Source: Rhodococcus sp. P1Y (GTDB lineage: Bacteria; Actinomycetota; Actinomycetes; Mycobacteriales; Mycobacteriaceae). Taken from it: a DNA stretch of 64,000 nucleotides. How positions within the stretch are numbered: position 1 is the stretch's first letter; the number at the start of each line of letters is the position of its first letter. Where the stretch lies: positions 5,290,001 to 5,354,000 of the forward strand of contig NZ_CP032762.1 of the NCBI RefSeq assembly GCF_003641205.1, in the 5' to 3' direction. Shown here one piece after another: positions 28,093 to 37,276 of this stretch. The notes under the pieces are model-generated. The model searched no databases and was not told the DNA's origin. It was given only the letters and a program-made list of their open reading frames with translations. The translations under genes were made by a program, and so were the position numbers.

Positions 28093-29691
28093 TCACATCC
28101 GGAAGACGCCGAAGTTCTCGGTGCCTTCGATCGGGGCGGTGGCGATGGCCGACAGGCACATTCCCACTACCGTGCGGGTGTCACGGGGGTCGATGACGCC
28201 GTCGTCGTAGAGGCGTCCGGAGAGGAACATCGGCAGCGATTCGGCTTCGATCTGATTTTCGATCATCGCGCGCAGTCCGGCGTCGGCCTCCTCGTCGAAG
28301 GCTTGGCCGCGGGCTTCGGCGGCGGCACGTCCGACGATCGAGATGACGCCTGCCAGCTGCGCACCGCCCATCACGGCGGATTTGCTGCTGGGCCAGGCGA
28401 ACAGGAACCGGGGGTCGAATGCTCGACCGCACATACCGTAGTGACCGGCTCCGTAGGAGGCGCCGAGCAGGATCGAGATGTGCGGAACCTTCGAATTGGA
28501 CACGGCGTTGATCATCATCGATCCGTGCTTGATCATGCCGCCCTCCTCGTACTCCCTGCCCACCATGTAGCCGGTGGTGTTGTGCAGGAACAGCAACGGA
28601 GTGTTCGAACGGTTCGCCAGCTGGATGAACTGCGTCGCCTTCTGCGACTCCTCGCTGAACAGGACGCCGCGGGCGTTGGCGAGGATGCCGATGGGGTACC
28701 CGTGCAGTTCGGCCCAACCGGTGACGAGCGAACCGCCGTACATCGGCTTGAACTCGTCGAAATCCGATCCGTCGACGATCCGGGCAATCACCTCGCGCGG
28801 GTCGAAGGGGATCTTCAGATCCGTGGGGACGATGCCGAGAAGATCCTCGGGGTCGGCAAGCGGTTCGATCACTTCGGCGCGCGGCTCGGGCCCCTTCTTC
28901 TTCCAGTTCAGCCTCTTGACGATACTGCGGCCGATGCGAATGGCGTCCTGCTCGTCGACTGCGAAATAGTCGGCGAGTCCAGACTTTCGGGCGTGCATCT
29001 CAGCGCCGCCGAGTGATTCGTCGTCCGAGTCCTCGCCGGTCGCCATCTTCACCAGAGGCGGCCCCGCGAGGAACACCTTGGAGCGCTCCTTGATCATCAC
29101 GACGTGGTCGGACATACCGGGGATGTACGCGCCGCCCGCGGTGGAGTTGCCGAAGACCAGGGCGATCGTCGGAATTCCTTTGGCGGACAGCTGCGTCAAA
29201 TCGCGGAACATCCGTCCGCCCGGAATGAAGACTTCCTTTTGCGTCGGCAGGTCGGCGCCACCGGACTCGACGAGAGAGATGACGGGGAGACGATTCTGCG
29301 TCGCGATGTCGTTGGCGCGGAAACCCTTCTTCAGGGTCCACGGGTTGCTGGCACCGCCGCGGACCGTCGGGTCATTGGCAACGATGAGGCATTCGACACC
29401 GCTGACGACGCCGATCCCCATGACCGTGCTGGCGCCGACGGGGAAGTCGCTGCCCCACGCTGCGAGAGGGCAGAGCTCCAGAAACGCAGAATCCTCGTCG
29501 ATGAGCAGTTCGATCCGCTCGCGAGCGAGGAGTTTGTCGCGCTTCTTGTGCCGTGCAACGTACTTCTCACCGCCGCCGAGAAGCGCTTTCGCGTGTTCGG
29601 CGTCGATCTCCGCGAGTTTGGTGTTCATCGCCTCGGTCGCACCGACGAACTGCTCCGACGCGGTGTCGAGGGTGGACTTCAGCACGCTCAT
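28093..29691 (-). CDS. Acyl-CoA carboxylase beta subunit (carboxyltransferase)
   Basis: A 532-residue carboxyltransferase starting MSVLKSTLDTASEQFVGATE. It has the two crotonase-like halves, with GGASNPWTLKKGFRANDIA and VFGNSTAGGAYIPGMSDHVV in the first and TTGYMVGREYEEGGMIKHG and LGASYGAGHYGMCGRAFDPR in the second. The pattern is that of methylcrotonyl-CoA/geranyl-CoA carboxylase beta (AccD1/AccD2 type) rather than propionyl-CoA carboxylase. The start overlaps the upstream dehydrogenase stop (ATGA). Substrate is inferred to be a branched enoyl-CoA. Confidence 0.92.
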   Translation of the reverse strand: MSVLKSTLDTASEQFVGATEAMNTKLAEIDAEHAKALLGGGEKYVARHKKRDKLLARERIELLIDEDSAFLELCPLAAWGSDFPVGASTVMGIGVVSGVECLIVANDPTVRGGASNPWTLKKGFRANDIATQNRLPVISLVESGGADLPTQKEVFIPGGRMFRDLTQLSAKGIPTIALVFGNSTAGGAYIPGMSDHVVMIKERSKVFLAGPPLVKMATGEDSDDESLGGAEMHARKSGLADYFAVDEQDAIRIGRSIVKRLNWKKKGPEPRAEVIEPLADPEDLLGIVPTDLKIPFDPREVIARIVDGSDFDEFKPMYGGSLVTGWAELHGYPIGILANARGVLFSEESQKATQFIQLANRSNTPLLFLHNTTGYMVGREYEEGGMIKHGSMMINAVSNSKVPHISILLGASYGAGHYGMCGRAFDPRFLFAWPSSKSAVMGGAQLAGVISIVGRAAAEARGQAFDEEADAGLRAMIENQIEAESLPMFLSGRLYDDGVIDPRDTRTVVGMCLSAIATAPIEGTENFGVFRM

Positions 29692-30836
29692 GCCTGGTAC
29701 CCCAATCGTTTCGCCGCAAGACCGGTGAGAATTTCTGTTGTGCCGCCGCCGATTCCGAGGATGCGCATGTCTCGGTACTGGCGTTCGACTTCGCTTTCGC
29801 GCATGTATCCGAGACCGCCGAACAGTTGAACGGCTTGGTTGGCCACCCACTCCCCCGATTCCACGGCGGTGTTCTTCGCGAAGCAGACCTCGGCGATGAA
29901 GTCGTTGTCTTCCTCCAGAGACCGCTCGACGATGTTTCGCGTGTAGACGCGAGCGATGTCGATCTTCCGTGCCATCTCGGTCACGGTGTTCTGGACGGAT
30001 TGCCGCTTGATCAAGGGCTTTCCGAATGTCTCGCGATCACGGACCCACTGCAGGGTGAGGTCGAGGCAACGCTGTGCGCTGGCGTAGGCCTGGGCGGCCA
30101 GAGCGATTCGTTCGGTCAGGAAGGCCTGCGCAATCTGCGCGAACCCGCTGTTCTCCGCGCCGACGAGATTGCTCACCGGCACCCGTGCGTCGACGAACGA
30201 CAACTCCGCGGTGTCCGACGCCCGCCACCCCATCTTGTCGAGCTTGCTCGTCACTTCGAAACCGGGAGTGCCCTTTTCGATGACGAGAAGTGACACTCCA
30301 CCGGCACCGTCACCACCGGTTCTCACCGCTGTGACGACGAAATCTGCACGACATCCCGAGGTGATGTAGGTCTTGGCACCGTTGACGACGTAGTGGTCGC
30401 CATCTTTCACAGCCTTCGTACGAAGATGCCCGACATCGGAGCCGCCACCCGGTTCGGTGATGGCCAGAGACCCGATCTTGTCGCCGGCAAGGGTCGGCCT
30501 GACCCACTTGTCGATCTGGTCCGGATCTCCGGCTGCAACCAAGTGCGGCAACGCGATTCCGCTCGTGAACAACGACGCGAACAGTCCGCCCGACGCTCCG
30601 GCCTGATGCATCTCCTCGCAGATGACGACAGCGTCGGCGAGGTCGCCGCCGTCGCCGCCGACTTCCTCGGGAAAGCCTGCACCGATGAGCCCGAGCGACG
30701 CAGCCTTCTTGTGCAGCTCGCGTGGCAGTTCGCCGTCGGTCTCCCATTGGTTCAGGTGCGGCGCGATGTCCTGTTCGACGAAGCTGCGCACGGTCTTGCG
30801 GAGCTGCTGGCGTTCGGGGGTGGTCCAGATGGTCAT
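29688..30836 (-). CDS. Acyl-CoA dehydrogenase (fadE13-like)
   Basis: A 382-residue acyl-CoA dehydrogenase starting [20 protein letters not shown]. Motifs include GSLAITEPGGGSDVGHLRTKA, DKMGWRASDTAELSFVDARVP and a C-terminal AVQLFGGLGYMRESEVERQYRD. It is distinct from the second dehydrogenase of the operon, so the two may act in succession or on different chain positions. Its start and stop both overlap neighbours by four bases, indicating one polycistronic unit. Confidence 0.88.
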   Translation of the reverse strand: MTIWTTPERQQLRKTVRSFVEQDIAPHLNQWETDGELPRELHKKAASLGLIGAGFPEEVGGDGGDLADAVVICEEMHQAGASGGLFASLFTSGIALPHLVAAGDPDQIDKWVRPTLAGDKIGSLAITEPGGGSDVGHLRTKAVKDGDHYVVNGAKTYITSGCRADFVVTAVRTGGDGAGGVSLLVIEKGTPGFEVTSKLDKMGWRASDTAELSFVDARVPVSNLVGAENSGFAQIAQAFLTERIALAAQAYASAQRCLDLTLQWVRDRETFGKPLIKRQSVQNTVTEMARKIDIARVYTRNIVERSLEEDNDFIAEVCFAKNTAVESGEWVANQAVQLFGGLGYMRESEVERQYRDMRILGIGGGTTEILTGLAAKRLGYQA

Positions 30837-32533
30837 ATTTGTCCTTGGAATACAAGAGTTTCGGGGATGTCGATATGACGGGAACGCAGCCATTCGCCGA
30901 GCCCCTTGGCTTGTGGGTCGAAGCGGGCCTGCGATGCGACGCCTTGGCCGAGGATGCCGTCGATGACGAAGTTGACGGCTCTGAGGTGCGGGAGAACGTG
31001 GCGGGTGACGTCGAGGTCCTTCGCCTCTGGGAGGAGGACCTTGATCTGCTCGACTGTCAGAGCGTGTACCAGCCAGGCGAACTCGTCGTCGCTGCGTACC
31101 CACACCCCGACGTTGGCATTGCCGCCTTTGTCGCCGCTGCGGGCGGCAGCGATTGTTCCGAGAGGAACCTTCAGTGTCGGTTCCTCGGGTCGCCGCTGCG
31201 GAAGTTGCGGCTCGTCGACAGGTTCGAGCTCTCTCGTCTCGGTAGCCTGAGCAATATCGGTTCGGGTTCCGTCCGGTAACACCGCGACGTGGGGAACCTT
31301 CTCCGCCGGTACGTACCCCGCAGTGAACACCCCGAAAGGGGCCCCGTTGCTCGGCGGTGCGGTGAGCGAGAATCCTGGATAGCTCGCGAGGGCGAGTTCC
31401 ACTGCAACCGCTGAGAACTGGCGACCGACGAGGTTCGGGTCGGTGTCGCGCGCGACGCACCTGAGCAATGCACTCGCGGTCTCTTCGGTGTCTGCGTTCG
31501 GCTTGTCGGTGCGCACGAGAGTCCAGTCGAGTTCCTTGGGTCTCACGGGAAGCCAGGACTGAAATTGTTTCTGCGCGAGCTCGGCTTTGGCGTCGATGTC
31601 GAGACCGGTGAGTATGCACGTGAACTCGTTGCGAAAACCGCCGAGCGAGTTCAGCGACACCTTCAGCGTGGGCGGAGGAGCCTCTCCCTTCACCTCGGTG
31701 ATTCTCACTCGGTCGCTCGAGACCTGCGTTAAAACCGCGGTATCGATTCGCGCGGTGACGTCAGGGTTCGCGTAGCGGCCGCCGGTGATTTCATACAGCA
31801 ACTGCGCGGTGACGGTTCCCACACTGACGGCACCGCCGGTGCCGTCGTGCTTGGTGATGACCGACGAGCCGTCGCCCTCGATTTCGGCGATCGGGAAGCC
31901 CGGCCTGCCCATGTCGGCGATCTCGGTGAAGAACGAATAGTTGCCACCGGTGGCCTGAGTCCCGCATTCGATGACGTGACCGGCCACCACCGCCCCGGCC
32001 AAGGCGTCGTAATCGGTTCTCGACCAACCGAAATGGTGAGCTGCCGGTCCGACGATGACCGATGCATCGGTGACCCGACCGGTGACGACGACGTCGGCGC
32101 CTGCCTTCAAGCTTTCGACGATCCCCCAAGCGCCGAGATACGCGTTGGCGGTCAGCGGACTGCCCAAGCCGAGATCAGTTGCGCGCGAGAGTAGGTCGTC
32201 GCCTTCGACGTACGCGATGTTCGCACCGGAATCGAGCTTGTTCAACGCTTCCGCGAGCCCCGCAGGATTCAGACCTCCGGCATTGACGACGATCTTGACA
32301 CCCTTGTCCAGCGCGAGCCCGAGGCAGTCTTCCGCCTGACGCAGAAACGTTTTCGCGTATCCGCGGGTGGCGTCTTTCATGCGATCTCGGCCGAGGATGA
32401 GCATGGTCAGCTCGGCGAGGTAGTCGCCGGTGAGGTAGTCGAGCTCACCGCCTTCGAGCATCTCGCGCATCGCCGAGATCCGGTCTCCGTAGAAGCCTGA
32501 ACAGTTTCCGATCCTGACTGCGGGCGTGCTCAT
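30833..32533 (-). CDS. AtuA/DUF1446 family protein with fused C-terminal domain
   Basis: A 566-residue protein. The main N-terminal region ([75 protein letters not shown]) is the AtuA/DUF1446 domain named for acyclic terpene utilisation. The final 110 residues ([23 protein letters not shown]) are the small AtuA-associated domain encoded separately in some organisms, here fused. AtuA is needed for citronellol/geraniol catabolism in Pseudomonas but its reaction is not firmly established. Here it overlaps both neighbours and resembles the mycobacterial gene beside fadE13. Confidence 0.85.
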   Translation of the reverse strand: MSTPAVRIGNCSGFYGDRISAMREMLEGGELDYLTGDYLAELTMLILGRDRMKDATRGYAKTFLRQAEDCLGLALDKGVKIVVNAGGLNPAGLAEALNKLDSGANIAYVEGDDLLSRATDLGLGSPLTANAYLGAWGIVESLKAGADVVVTGRVTDASVIVGPAAHHFGWSRTDYDALAGAVVAGHVIECGTQATGGNYSFFTEIADMGRPGFPIAEIEGDGSSVITKHDGTGGAVSVGTVTAQLLYEITGGRYANPDVTARIDTAVLTQVSSDRVRITEVKGEAPPPTLKVSLNSLGGFRNEFTCILTGLDIDAKAELAQKQFQSWLPVRPKELDWTLVRTDKPNADTEETASALLRCVARDTDPNLVGRQFSAVAVELALASYPGFSLTAPPSNGAPFGVFTAGYVPAEKVPHVAVLPDGTRTDIAQATETRELEPVDEPQLPQRRPEEPTLKVPLGTIAAARSGDKGGNANVGVWVRSDDEFAWLVHALTVEQIKVLLPEAKDLDVTRHVLPHLRAVNFVIDGILGQGVASQARFDPQAKGLGEWLRSRHIDIPETLVFQGQI

Positions 32534-33327
32534 CTCGTGGGTCGTCCTGGTCCTGGAGGGCCTGCGAAGGCTTGGGCGATGGTGAGCCAGTGCTGAGCGT
32601 CGGCGCCGTCCGCACGAATATCGAGGTCGTCGCGATGGGCACGCTGAGTGACGAGTAGGCAGAAGTCCGCCGCCGAGCCGGTGACGCGCTGAGGCGCGTC
32701 ACCGGGGCCCCAGGTCCAGAGCTCGCCCAAGGGGGAGGTGAGCTCGACCCGGAACGGCTCGGTCGGCGGGGTCTGTTGGTTGACTGCGTACGCGAAGTCT
32801 CGGGTGCGAACACCGATGTGCGCGACGCCTCTGATGCGCTCGGTGGGTTCTCGGGTGATGCCCAACGCGTCGGCGACGTCCTGGCCGTGCGCCCACGTTT
32901 CCATCAGCCGCGCGGTTGCCATCGATGCGGCGCTCATCGGCGGTCCGAACCAGGGGATCTTCACCCCGGCCGGAACCTTCGCCAGCGCCTCGGCCATCGT
33001 GTGCCGGCGGGTACGCCACGTCGCCAGGAGGTCGGGGTTTCGGGCCTCTTCTGCCGCTGAGCTGTCCACGAATCCGGTCGGATCCGACCATGCGCGCTTC
33101 ACTGCGACGTCGAACTCCGCCTTCGCATCGGCGTCGCCTGCCGCACCCGCTGTCGTGCGCTCGGCGACATTGTCGGTCCAGGAGAGATGCCCGATCTGAT
33201 GAGCGACGGTCCATCCGGCAGCCGGAGTCGGCGTCGACCATTGTCGGTCGGTGAGGTCGGCGACCAGTGCATCGAGGGCGTCGCCCTCGGCGCGGAGGTC
33301 ATCGACGATGGAGTCGAGGTCGGCCAT
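32530..33327 (-). CDS. DinB/MDMPI-like metal-binding protein (TIGR03084 type), first gene of the acyl-CoA operon
   Basis: A 265-residue protein starting [20 protein letters not shown]. The N-terminal helical bundle contains [17 protein letters not shown] and [20 protein letters not shown], whose histidines form the metal site of the DinB/mycothiol-dependent maleylpyruvate isomerase fold. The C-terminal part ([21 protein letters not shown]) matches the TIGR03084 type. It may be a mycothiol- or metal-dependent enzyme in the pathway, but no reaction is known. It is promoter-proximal, 35 bases from the TetR-like operator. The frame is open up to 33366, but ATG 33327 is the better start. Confidence 0.82.
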   Translation of the reverse strand: MADLDSIVDDLRAEGDALDALVADLTDRQWSTPTPAAGWTVAHQIGHLSWTDNVAERTTAGAAGDADAKAEFDVAVKRAWSDPTGFVDSSAAEEARNPDLLATWRTRRHTMAEALAKVPAGVKIPWFGPPMSAASMATARLMETWAHGQDVADALGITREPTERIRGVAHIGVRTRDFAYAVNQQTPPTEPFRVELTSPLGELWTWGPGDAPQRVTGSAADFCLLVTQRAHRDDLDIRADGADAQHWLTIAQAFAGPPGPGRPTR

Positions 33328-33361
33328 GGAGAAAGCTTCACATCGTCGGACAGAAAAAGCA

Positions 33362-33377
33362 AGCAAGCCTGCTTGTT
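33362..33377. promoter_or_regulatory. TetR-type operator candidate for the acyl-CoA operon
   Basis: AGCAAGCCTGCTTGTT is an inverted repeat with arms AxCAAG and CTTGxT around four bases. It resembles operators of actinobacterial TetR repressors of sterol and fatty-acid catabolism, such as KstR2 (AnCAAGnnCTTGnT), but with a longer spacer. It lies 35 bases before the first gene of the operon and about 105 bases before the divergent lipoprotein gene. Confidence 0.6.
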
Positions 33378-33481
33378 AATGGTCTTAGTGGTGCGGTTGA
33401 GTGCCCTCCATGGCACTTCGGCGTGCCACTGGTCGACGCACGGACATCTTCCGTTCTCCTCTCGTCACTACCGTGTTGCCA

Positions 33482-34534
33482 GTGAAATACGCGCGCGCCA
33501 TTTCAGCCGTCATCGCCGTCGCTATGCTGACGGCATGCACTTCGGTCGAGGAAAATGAGGTGACCAGCGTTCGGATTGCGACGTTCAACGCAAGCCTCAA
33601 TCGCGCAGCCGAAGGGCAGTTGACTTCCGATCTGAGCGGCGAAAACGAACAGGCCCGCGCGGCCGCAGATGTCATCGTCGAGAACGCCCCGGACATTCTT
33701 CTGGTCAACGAGTTCGACTACTCACCGGGTGCCGTCGACCTGTTTCGCGAGAACTACCTCGGCGGTGCCTACCCATATTCGTTCACGGCACCGGTGAACA
33801 CGGGCGTCGATTCCGGCCTCGATCTCGATTCCGACGGTGCCGTGGGCGGCCCCGGCGACGCGTTCGGTTTCGGTCAGTTCCCCGGCCAGTACGGGATGGT
33901 GGTGCTGTCCAAGTATCCGATTCTTCTCGATTCGGTCCGAACGTTCCAGACTTTCCTGTGGAAGGACATGCCGAATTCGCTTCTGCCACGTGAGTATTAC
34001 GGTGCGAACGCCGACTCTCTTCGGCTGTCGAGTAAATCGCATTGGGATGTGCCAGTCGATGTCGACGGCAAGACCGTGCACATTCTGGCGTCCCACCCGA
34101 CGCCGCCGTCGTTCGACGGACCCGAGGATCGCAACGGGAAACGCAATCACGACGAGATCAGGTTGACCGCCGACTACATCGACGGAGCAGATTACCTGTA
34201 CGACGACAACGGAGTTCGCGGCGGGCTGGACGGCGATGCCTCGTTCGTCGTGTTGGGCGACCAGAACAGCGACCCGGTAGACGGCGATTCGGTGGCCGGG
34301 TCGATCCAGCAGCTCCTCGACAATCCCCGCGTCCAGGACCCAACCCCGACCTCGGACGCAGGAGATGGAACCGACACCGCCGACTTCTCCGATCCGGTCC
34401 CCGGTGACCTGCGGGTCGACTACGCCTTGCCCTCCGATGATCTGACGGTCGTCGAGTCGAAGGTCTACTGGCCCATCGACGCCGGTCATCCGTCGGATCA
34501 CCGCTTGGTGTGGGTCGATCTGAAGACCTCGTGA
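33482..34534 (+). CDS. Endonuclease/exonuclease/phosphatase-family lipoprotein
   Basis: A 350-residue protein starting with GTG 33482, VKYARAISAVIAVAMLTACT, a lipoprotein signal with lipobox LTAC. The mature domain has EEP-fold motifs: RIATFNASLNR, LLVNEFDY (metal-binding Glu), VVLGDQNSDP (DxN) and a C-terminal AGHPSDHRLVWVDL (SDH). All catalytic elements are thus present, so it is probably an extracellular phosphodiesterase, nuclease or phosphatase. The frame is open from 33401, but the signal peptide supports the internal start. It stands alone, divergent from the acyl-CoA operon. Confidence 0.83.
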   Translation: MKYARAISAVIAVAMLTACTSVEENEVTSVRIATFNASLNRAAEGQLTSDLSGENEQARAAADVIVENAPDILLVNEFDYSPGAVDLFRENYLGGAYPYSFTAPVNTGVDSGLDLDSDGAVGGPGDAFGFGQFPGQYGMVVLSKYPILLDSVRTFQTFLWKDMPNSLLPREYYGANADSLRLSSKSHWDVPVDVDGKTVHILASHPTPPSFDGPEDRNGKRNHDEIRLTADYIDGADYLYDDNGVRGGLDGDASFVVLGDQNSDPVDGDSVAGSIQQLLDNPRVQDPTPTSDAGDGTDTADFSDPVPGDLRVDYALPSDDLTVVESKVYWPIDAGHPSDHRLVWVDLKTS

Positions 34535-34633
34535 TGAACCACGGCCTTCCGGTCGCCTGTCCGATAGTTGTACAGACCAGTCGTTCGGTTTACAGTCGAC
34601 TCTGCTGCCAATCTTCGACGAAAGGCTCTTCCG

Positions 34634-34846
34634 ATGGGATCAGGCGTCCGACCCTCTCTTGCGGTTGCGACATTCACCGTTGCAGCAACATGCCTCCTTG
34701 CTCCCGTCGCCTCTGCCGAGCCGGCGACACCAAGCCTCACCACGGGATCGGCAGGGCTGACGATCGGGCAGATCGACGACATCATCCGAATTCTCATCCC
34801 CGACCATTGCTCGGTTGCCGGCAGCGTGGGATGCGTGAACCCGTAG
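34634..34846 (+). CDS. Small secreted protein
   Basis: A 70-residue protein beginning MGSGVRPSLAVATFTVAATC with a Sec signal peptide and a likely cleavage after SAEP-type residues near position 28. The mature part is about 40 residues with two cysteines (HCSVAGSVGC) that could form one disulfide. Tiny secreted two-cysteine proteins are common in rhodococci and nocardiae; function unknown. The gene lies entirely inside the C-terminal extension of the opposite-strand GNAT frame, so one of the two must be shorter than its open frame or they truly overlap. Confidence 0.6.
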   Translation: MGSGVRPSLAVATFTVAATCLLAPVASAEPATPSLTTGSAGLTIGQIDDIIRILIPDHCSVAGSVGCVNP

Positions 34847-35488
34847 GCGCATTCGGCGACGATGCCCCGGAATGTCCCGAGCTGACGCTCGATCGGTAAG
34901 GCTCTGAGCGCTGCCGAAAGGCAGCAAATCGCAGCGTAAGTGCGCTTCCGACGACGAAATCTCGAAGATGATCTCCAGCCCATCTTCCTCGTCCCATTGC
35001 TCCCCTGACTCGACGAACCCGAAGCTCCTGATGAGGGCCAACGAGGGGAGATTGTCAGGGCTGATCGTCGCGCGAACCGTTTTCACATCCAGCTGACCAC
35101 GCGCAACGTGGAGCAGCGTTTCCACGGATCGCCGTGCATAGCCCCGTCGACGTAGATCGGGGGCGACCCGATAGCCGATCTCGACCATCCCCGCCTCGTC
35201 GGGAGCGCCGTGGAAGCCTGCCACGCCAACCGGAAACGCGACGAGAGGGTCGACCATCGATCGCGTGATCCACGGCGCGTCCCTGGGGGTATCGATGAGC
35301 TGCTTGCTCCTCATCCGCCACAGGGCACGGCAATCGGTCCCCGCCAGGTAGGACGAAGCGTATTCCACTCCGAGCGAAGCAGTTTCACCTGATGCCAGCG
35401 CGTGCACAACGCGCGCGGGCACAACGTCAAGGCGAAGTTGCGACTGCTCGGGCCGCGGGTGCTTCCAGGGTTCGCTGGTAATCGTCAT
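34640..35488 (-). CDS. GNAT family N-acetyltransferase with doubtful C-terminal extension
   Basis: A 282-residue open frame. Residues 1-185 are a RimJ/RimL-type acetyltransferase with MVEIGYRVAPDLRRRGYARR (the acetyl-CoA loop) and PDNLPSLALIRSFGFVESGEQ. Family members end close to FEISS, near residue 185, whereas this frame runs another 95 residues of Arg/Cys-rich sequence antisense to the small secreted gene. The extension looks non-functional, suggesting that the original stop was lost by mutation or frameshift. It is otherwise a complete acetyltransferase; substrate unknown. Confidence 0.75.
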   Translation of the reverse strand: MTITSEPWKHPRPEQSQLRLDVVPARVVHALASGETASLGVEYASSYLAGTDCRALWRMRSKQLIDTPRDAPWITRSMVDPLVAFPVGVAGFHGAPDEAGMVEIGYRVAPDLRRRGYARRSVETLLHVARGQLDVKTVRATISPDNLPSLALIRSFGFVESGEQWDEEDGLEIIFEISSSEAHLRCDLLPFGSAQSLTDRASARDIPGHRRRMRLRVHASHAAGNRAMVGDENSDDVVDLPDRQPCRSRGEAWCRRLGRGDGSKEACCCNGECRNRKRGSDA

Positions 35489-35545
35489 CGCCGGAATAGT
35501 GACACGCCCCTTCCTACCGTTGGTTGATCGTGAGCGCGATGGAAC

Positions 35546-36241
35546 CTAGAGATCGCTCAGCGGTCGGGCTGTCGGCGGCGGAATCCCTACGGACTCGACC
35601 GGGATGTTCGAGGCCCTTTCCGTCGTGAGGTTTGCGACTTCGATGCGGTCCAGACGGAACCAACGGATCGCCCCTGCGGTCCGGCAGTGGGCGATGAGGT
35701 ACCAAGTTCCCCGTGTGTGCGCCAGGAGCACTGGGTCGACCCGTCGCAGCGTTATCGTGCCGTGTCGGTCGCTGTACCGCAGAGCGAGGACGCGTTGTTC
35801 GACCAGACTCTGCTCGACACACCGTAGGTTCCGGGTATTTCGTCGGTTGTGGCTGACATTCATCCACACTCGGTCCGTCAGACGAGCAGTACGTCTTCGA
35901 GCAGGGCCGTCCATCGCGCTCAGGACCTTTCTCAACACGGCTCGAAGATCCTGATCGAAGGGCTGCCCCCAACTGGCTGCTGCAGCCGCGGCGAGCCCCG
36001 CGACCTCCGACTCGGTGAAATTGACGGGCGGAAGCGTTGCGCTCCGATCGACGACGTAGCCCCCGCCCGGTCCCGGTCTGGCCCACACAGGAAAGCCTGA
36101 CTGTGCGAGTGCGGTGACATCACGCTTGATGGTGCGGACGCTGACCTCGAACACCTCTGCAAGCCGGTCGGCGGTACGACCGCCTTTGCCCGCGCCACGC
36201 AACTCCTCGCGGATCGCAAAAAGTCTGTCCGTGCGGTTCAT
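35546..36241 (-). CDS. YafY/WYL-type transcriptional regulator
   Basis: A 231-residue regulator. The N-terminal winged helix (MNRTDRLFAIREELRGAGKG, FEVSVRTIKRDVTALAQSGF) is HTH_11-like. The C-terminal part carries the WYL-type strand region (TLRRVDPVLLAHTRGTWYLIAHCRTAGAIRWFRLDRIEV). It is divergent from the alpha/beta hydrolase, with a 49-bp gap holding a small palindrome, and likely controls that gene and itself. The ligand is unknown; WYL domains often sense nucleic acids or small nucleotides. Confidence 0.87.
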   Translation of the reverse strand: MNRTDRLFAIREELRGAGKGGRTADRLAEVFEVSVRTIKRDVTALAQSGFPVWARPGPGGGYVVDRSATLPPVNFTESEVAGLAAAAAASWGQPFDQDLRAVLRKVLSAMDGPARRRTARLTDRVWMNVSHNRRNTRNLRCVEQSLVEQRVLALRYSDRHGTITLRRVDPVLLAHTRGTWYLIAHCRTAGAIRWFRLDRIEVANLTTERASNIPVESVGIPPPTARPLSDL

Positions 36242-36263
36242 TCACAAATGGTGACAGACTGGT

Positions 36264-36275
36264 GACAAAGTTGTC
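36264..36275. promoter_or_regulatory. Palindrome in the WYL regulator/hydrolase divergent promoter
   Basis: GACAAAGTTGTC has perfect 5-bp arms around two bases and lies in the 49-bp gap between the divergent genes. Adjacent direct repeats TGGTGACA add to the pattern. It is a plausible site for the WYL regulator; motif evidence only. Confidence 0.4.
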
Positions 36276-36290
36276 GGCCACGATTAATAC

Positions 36291-36971
36291 ATGACTGATG
36301 CGCACCACCCGATCTTGTTCCTCAGCGGCGCTGGGCTCTCGCCCTGGATTTGGAAAGATGTGCGAGCTCAGGTGAATGCCGATTCGGCAGTTGGGCCCCG
36401 GCCCTCAGACTGCTCCGGTGCTCCGCTGGCCGCATACGTCGAACTCGCCGTCGAAGCGGCACCGCCAGGCCGGTTCGCCATCGTGGCGCACTCCTCAGGT
36501 GGTGTGGTCGGTGCCGAAGTTGCACGGCTGGTTCCGGACCGAGTCACGGGCTTCCTAGGGATCGCCGCCGTGATTCCAGCGGCAGGCGGGTCCTTCGTGT
36601 CCGCGATGCCAGCCCCGAACCGGTGGGCCATTGCCACGGCGATGCGACTTGCCGGCACACGCCCTCCTGCGACAGCCATCCGACGGGGCCTCGGGACGGG
36701 CCTGAGCAAAGACGTTGTGGAACGCATTGTCGCGGAATTCACCCCTGAATCGTTGGATCTGTACAGGCAAAAGACTGGGGACCACGTGTGGTCCGGTCGC
36801 CGAGGCTTCCTGGTGACCACTCGAGACCAGCAGCTTTCACCTGGGCTCCAGCGCCGTTTCGCCGAGCGCCTCGGCGGGAAGTGGTCGCAGGTGATCGCAA
36901 CCGGCCACTTGCCGATGCTCCAGAACCCGGAAGCAACAGCCGCGATGATCCGCGGGTTTTTGACAGCATGA
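36291..36971 (+). CDS. Alpha/beta hydrolase
   Basis: A 226-residue hydrolase starting MTDAHHPILFLSGAGLSPWI. The nucleophile elbow is AHSSGG (Ser about residue 67), an oxyanion-type SGAGLSP segment is near the N-terminus, and the C-terminal histidine lies in ATGHLPMLQNPE. It is shorter than many relatives, lacking most of the lid. It is probably controlled by the divergent WYL regulator. Substrate unknown. Confidence 0.83.
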   Translation: MTDAHHPILFLSGAGLSPWIWKDVRAQVNADSAVGPRPSDCSGAPLAAYVELAVEAAPPGRFAIVAHSSGGVVGAEVARLVPDRVTGFLGIAAVIPAAGGSFVSAMPAPNRWAIATAMRLAGTRPPATAIRRGLGTGLSKDVVERIVAEFTPESLDLYRQKTGDHVWSGRRGFLVTTRDQQLSPGLQRRFAERLGGKWSQVIATGHLPMLQNPEATAAMIRGFLTA

Positions 36972-37276
36972 CCGCAAGCGACCGGCGGACAATTCATGCG
37001 GTACGTCGATCGGCTCACAAATGCATCTGACGGCTGGTTCGAAGGCAAACGAAAAAGGGCTGCGCTATCCCAACGCGATGGATTCACAAAGATCGAGCGC
37101 TGCAGGAGGATTCACACCGAAGAACTACCGGTCACTGCAGGAGCACGAGCATTAGTCCACCGCGTCCGGCCTCATGCGATCTGTCGGCGGCCTAGTGTAT
37201 AGCGTCAATCCCGTCCGATAAGGTTATGCCGCAACAGAATTGCCTTGACGCGTGCTTAGTTGTGCATTACTATCGA
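36972..37276. other. Gene-free stretch between the hydrolase and the IS element
   Basis: About 305 bases with no supported gene. A 68-codon frame (36996-37202) lacks any recognisable pattern and has poor composition. The right end holds one half of the interrupted SOS-box/promoter region of the HNH gene. Confidence 0.6.

Noticed and set aside
34640..35488. A frameshift in the GNAT gene as the only explanation for its long tail
   Set aside because: The acetyltransferase domain is complete and no alternate frame contains a better C-terminus, so loss of the stop codon is equally likely.
36996..37202. A 68-codon frame to the left of the IS
   Set aside because: No motif, no ribosome-binding site and no conserved-looking pattern.
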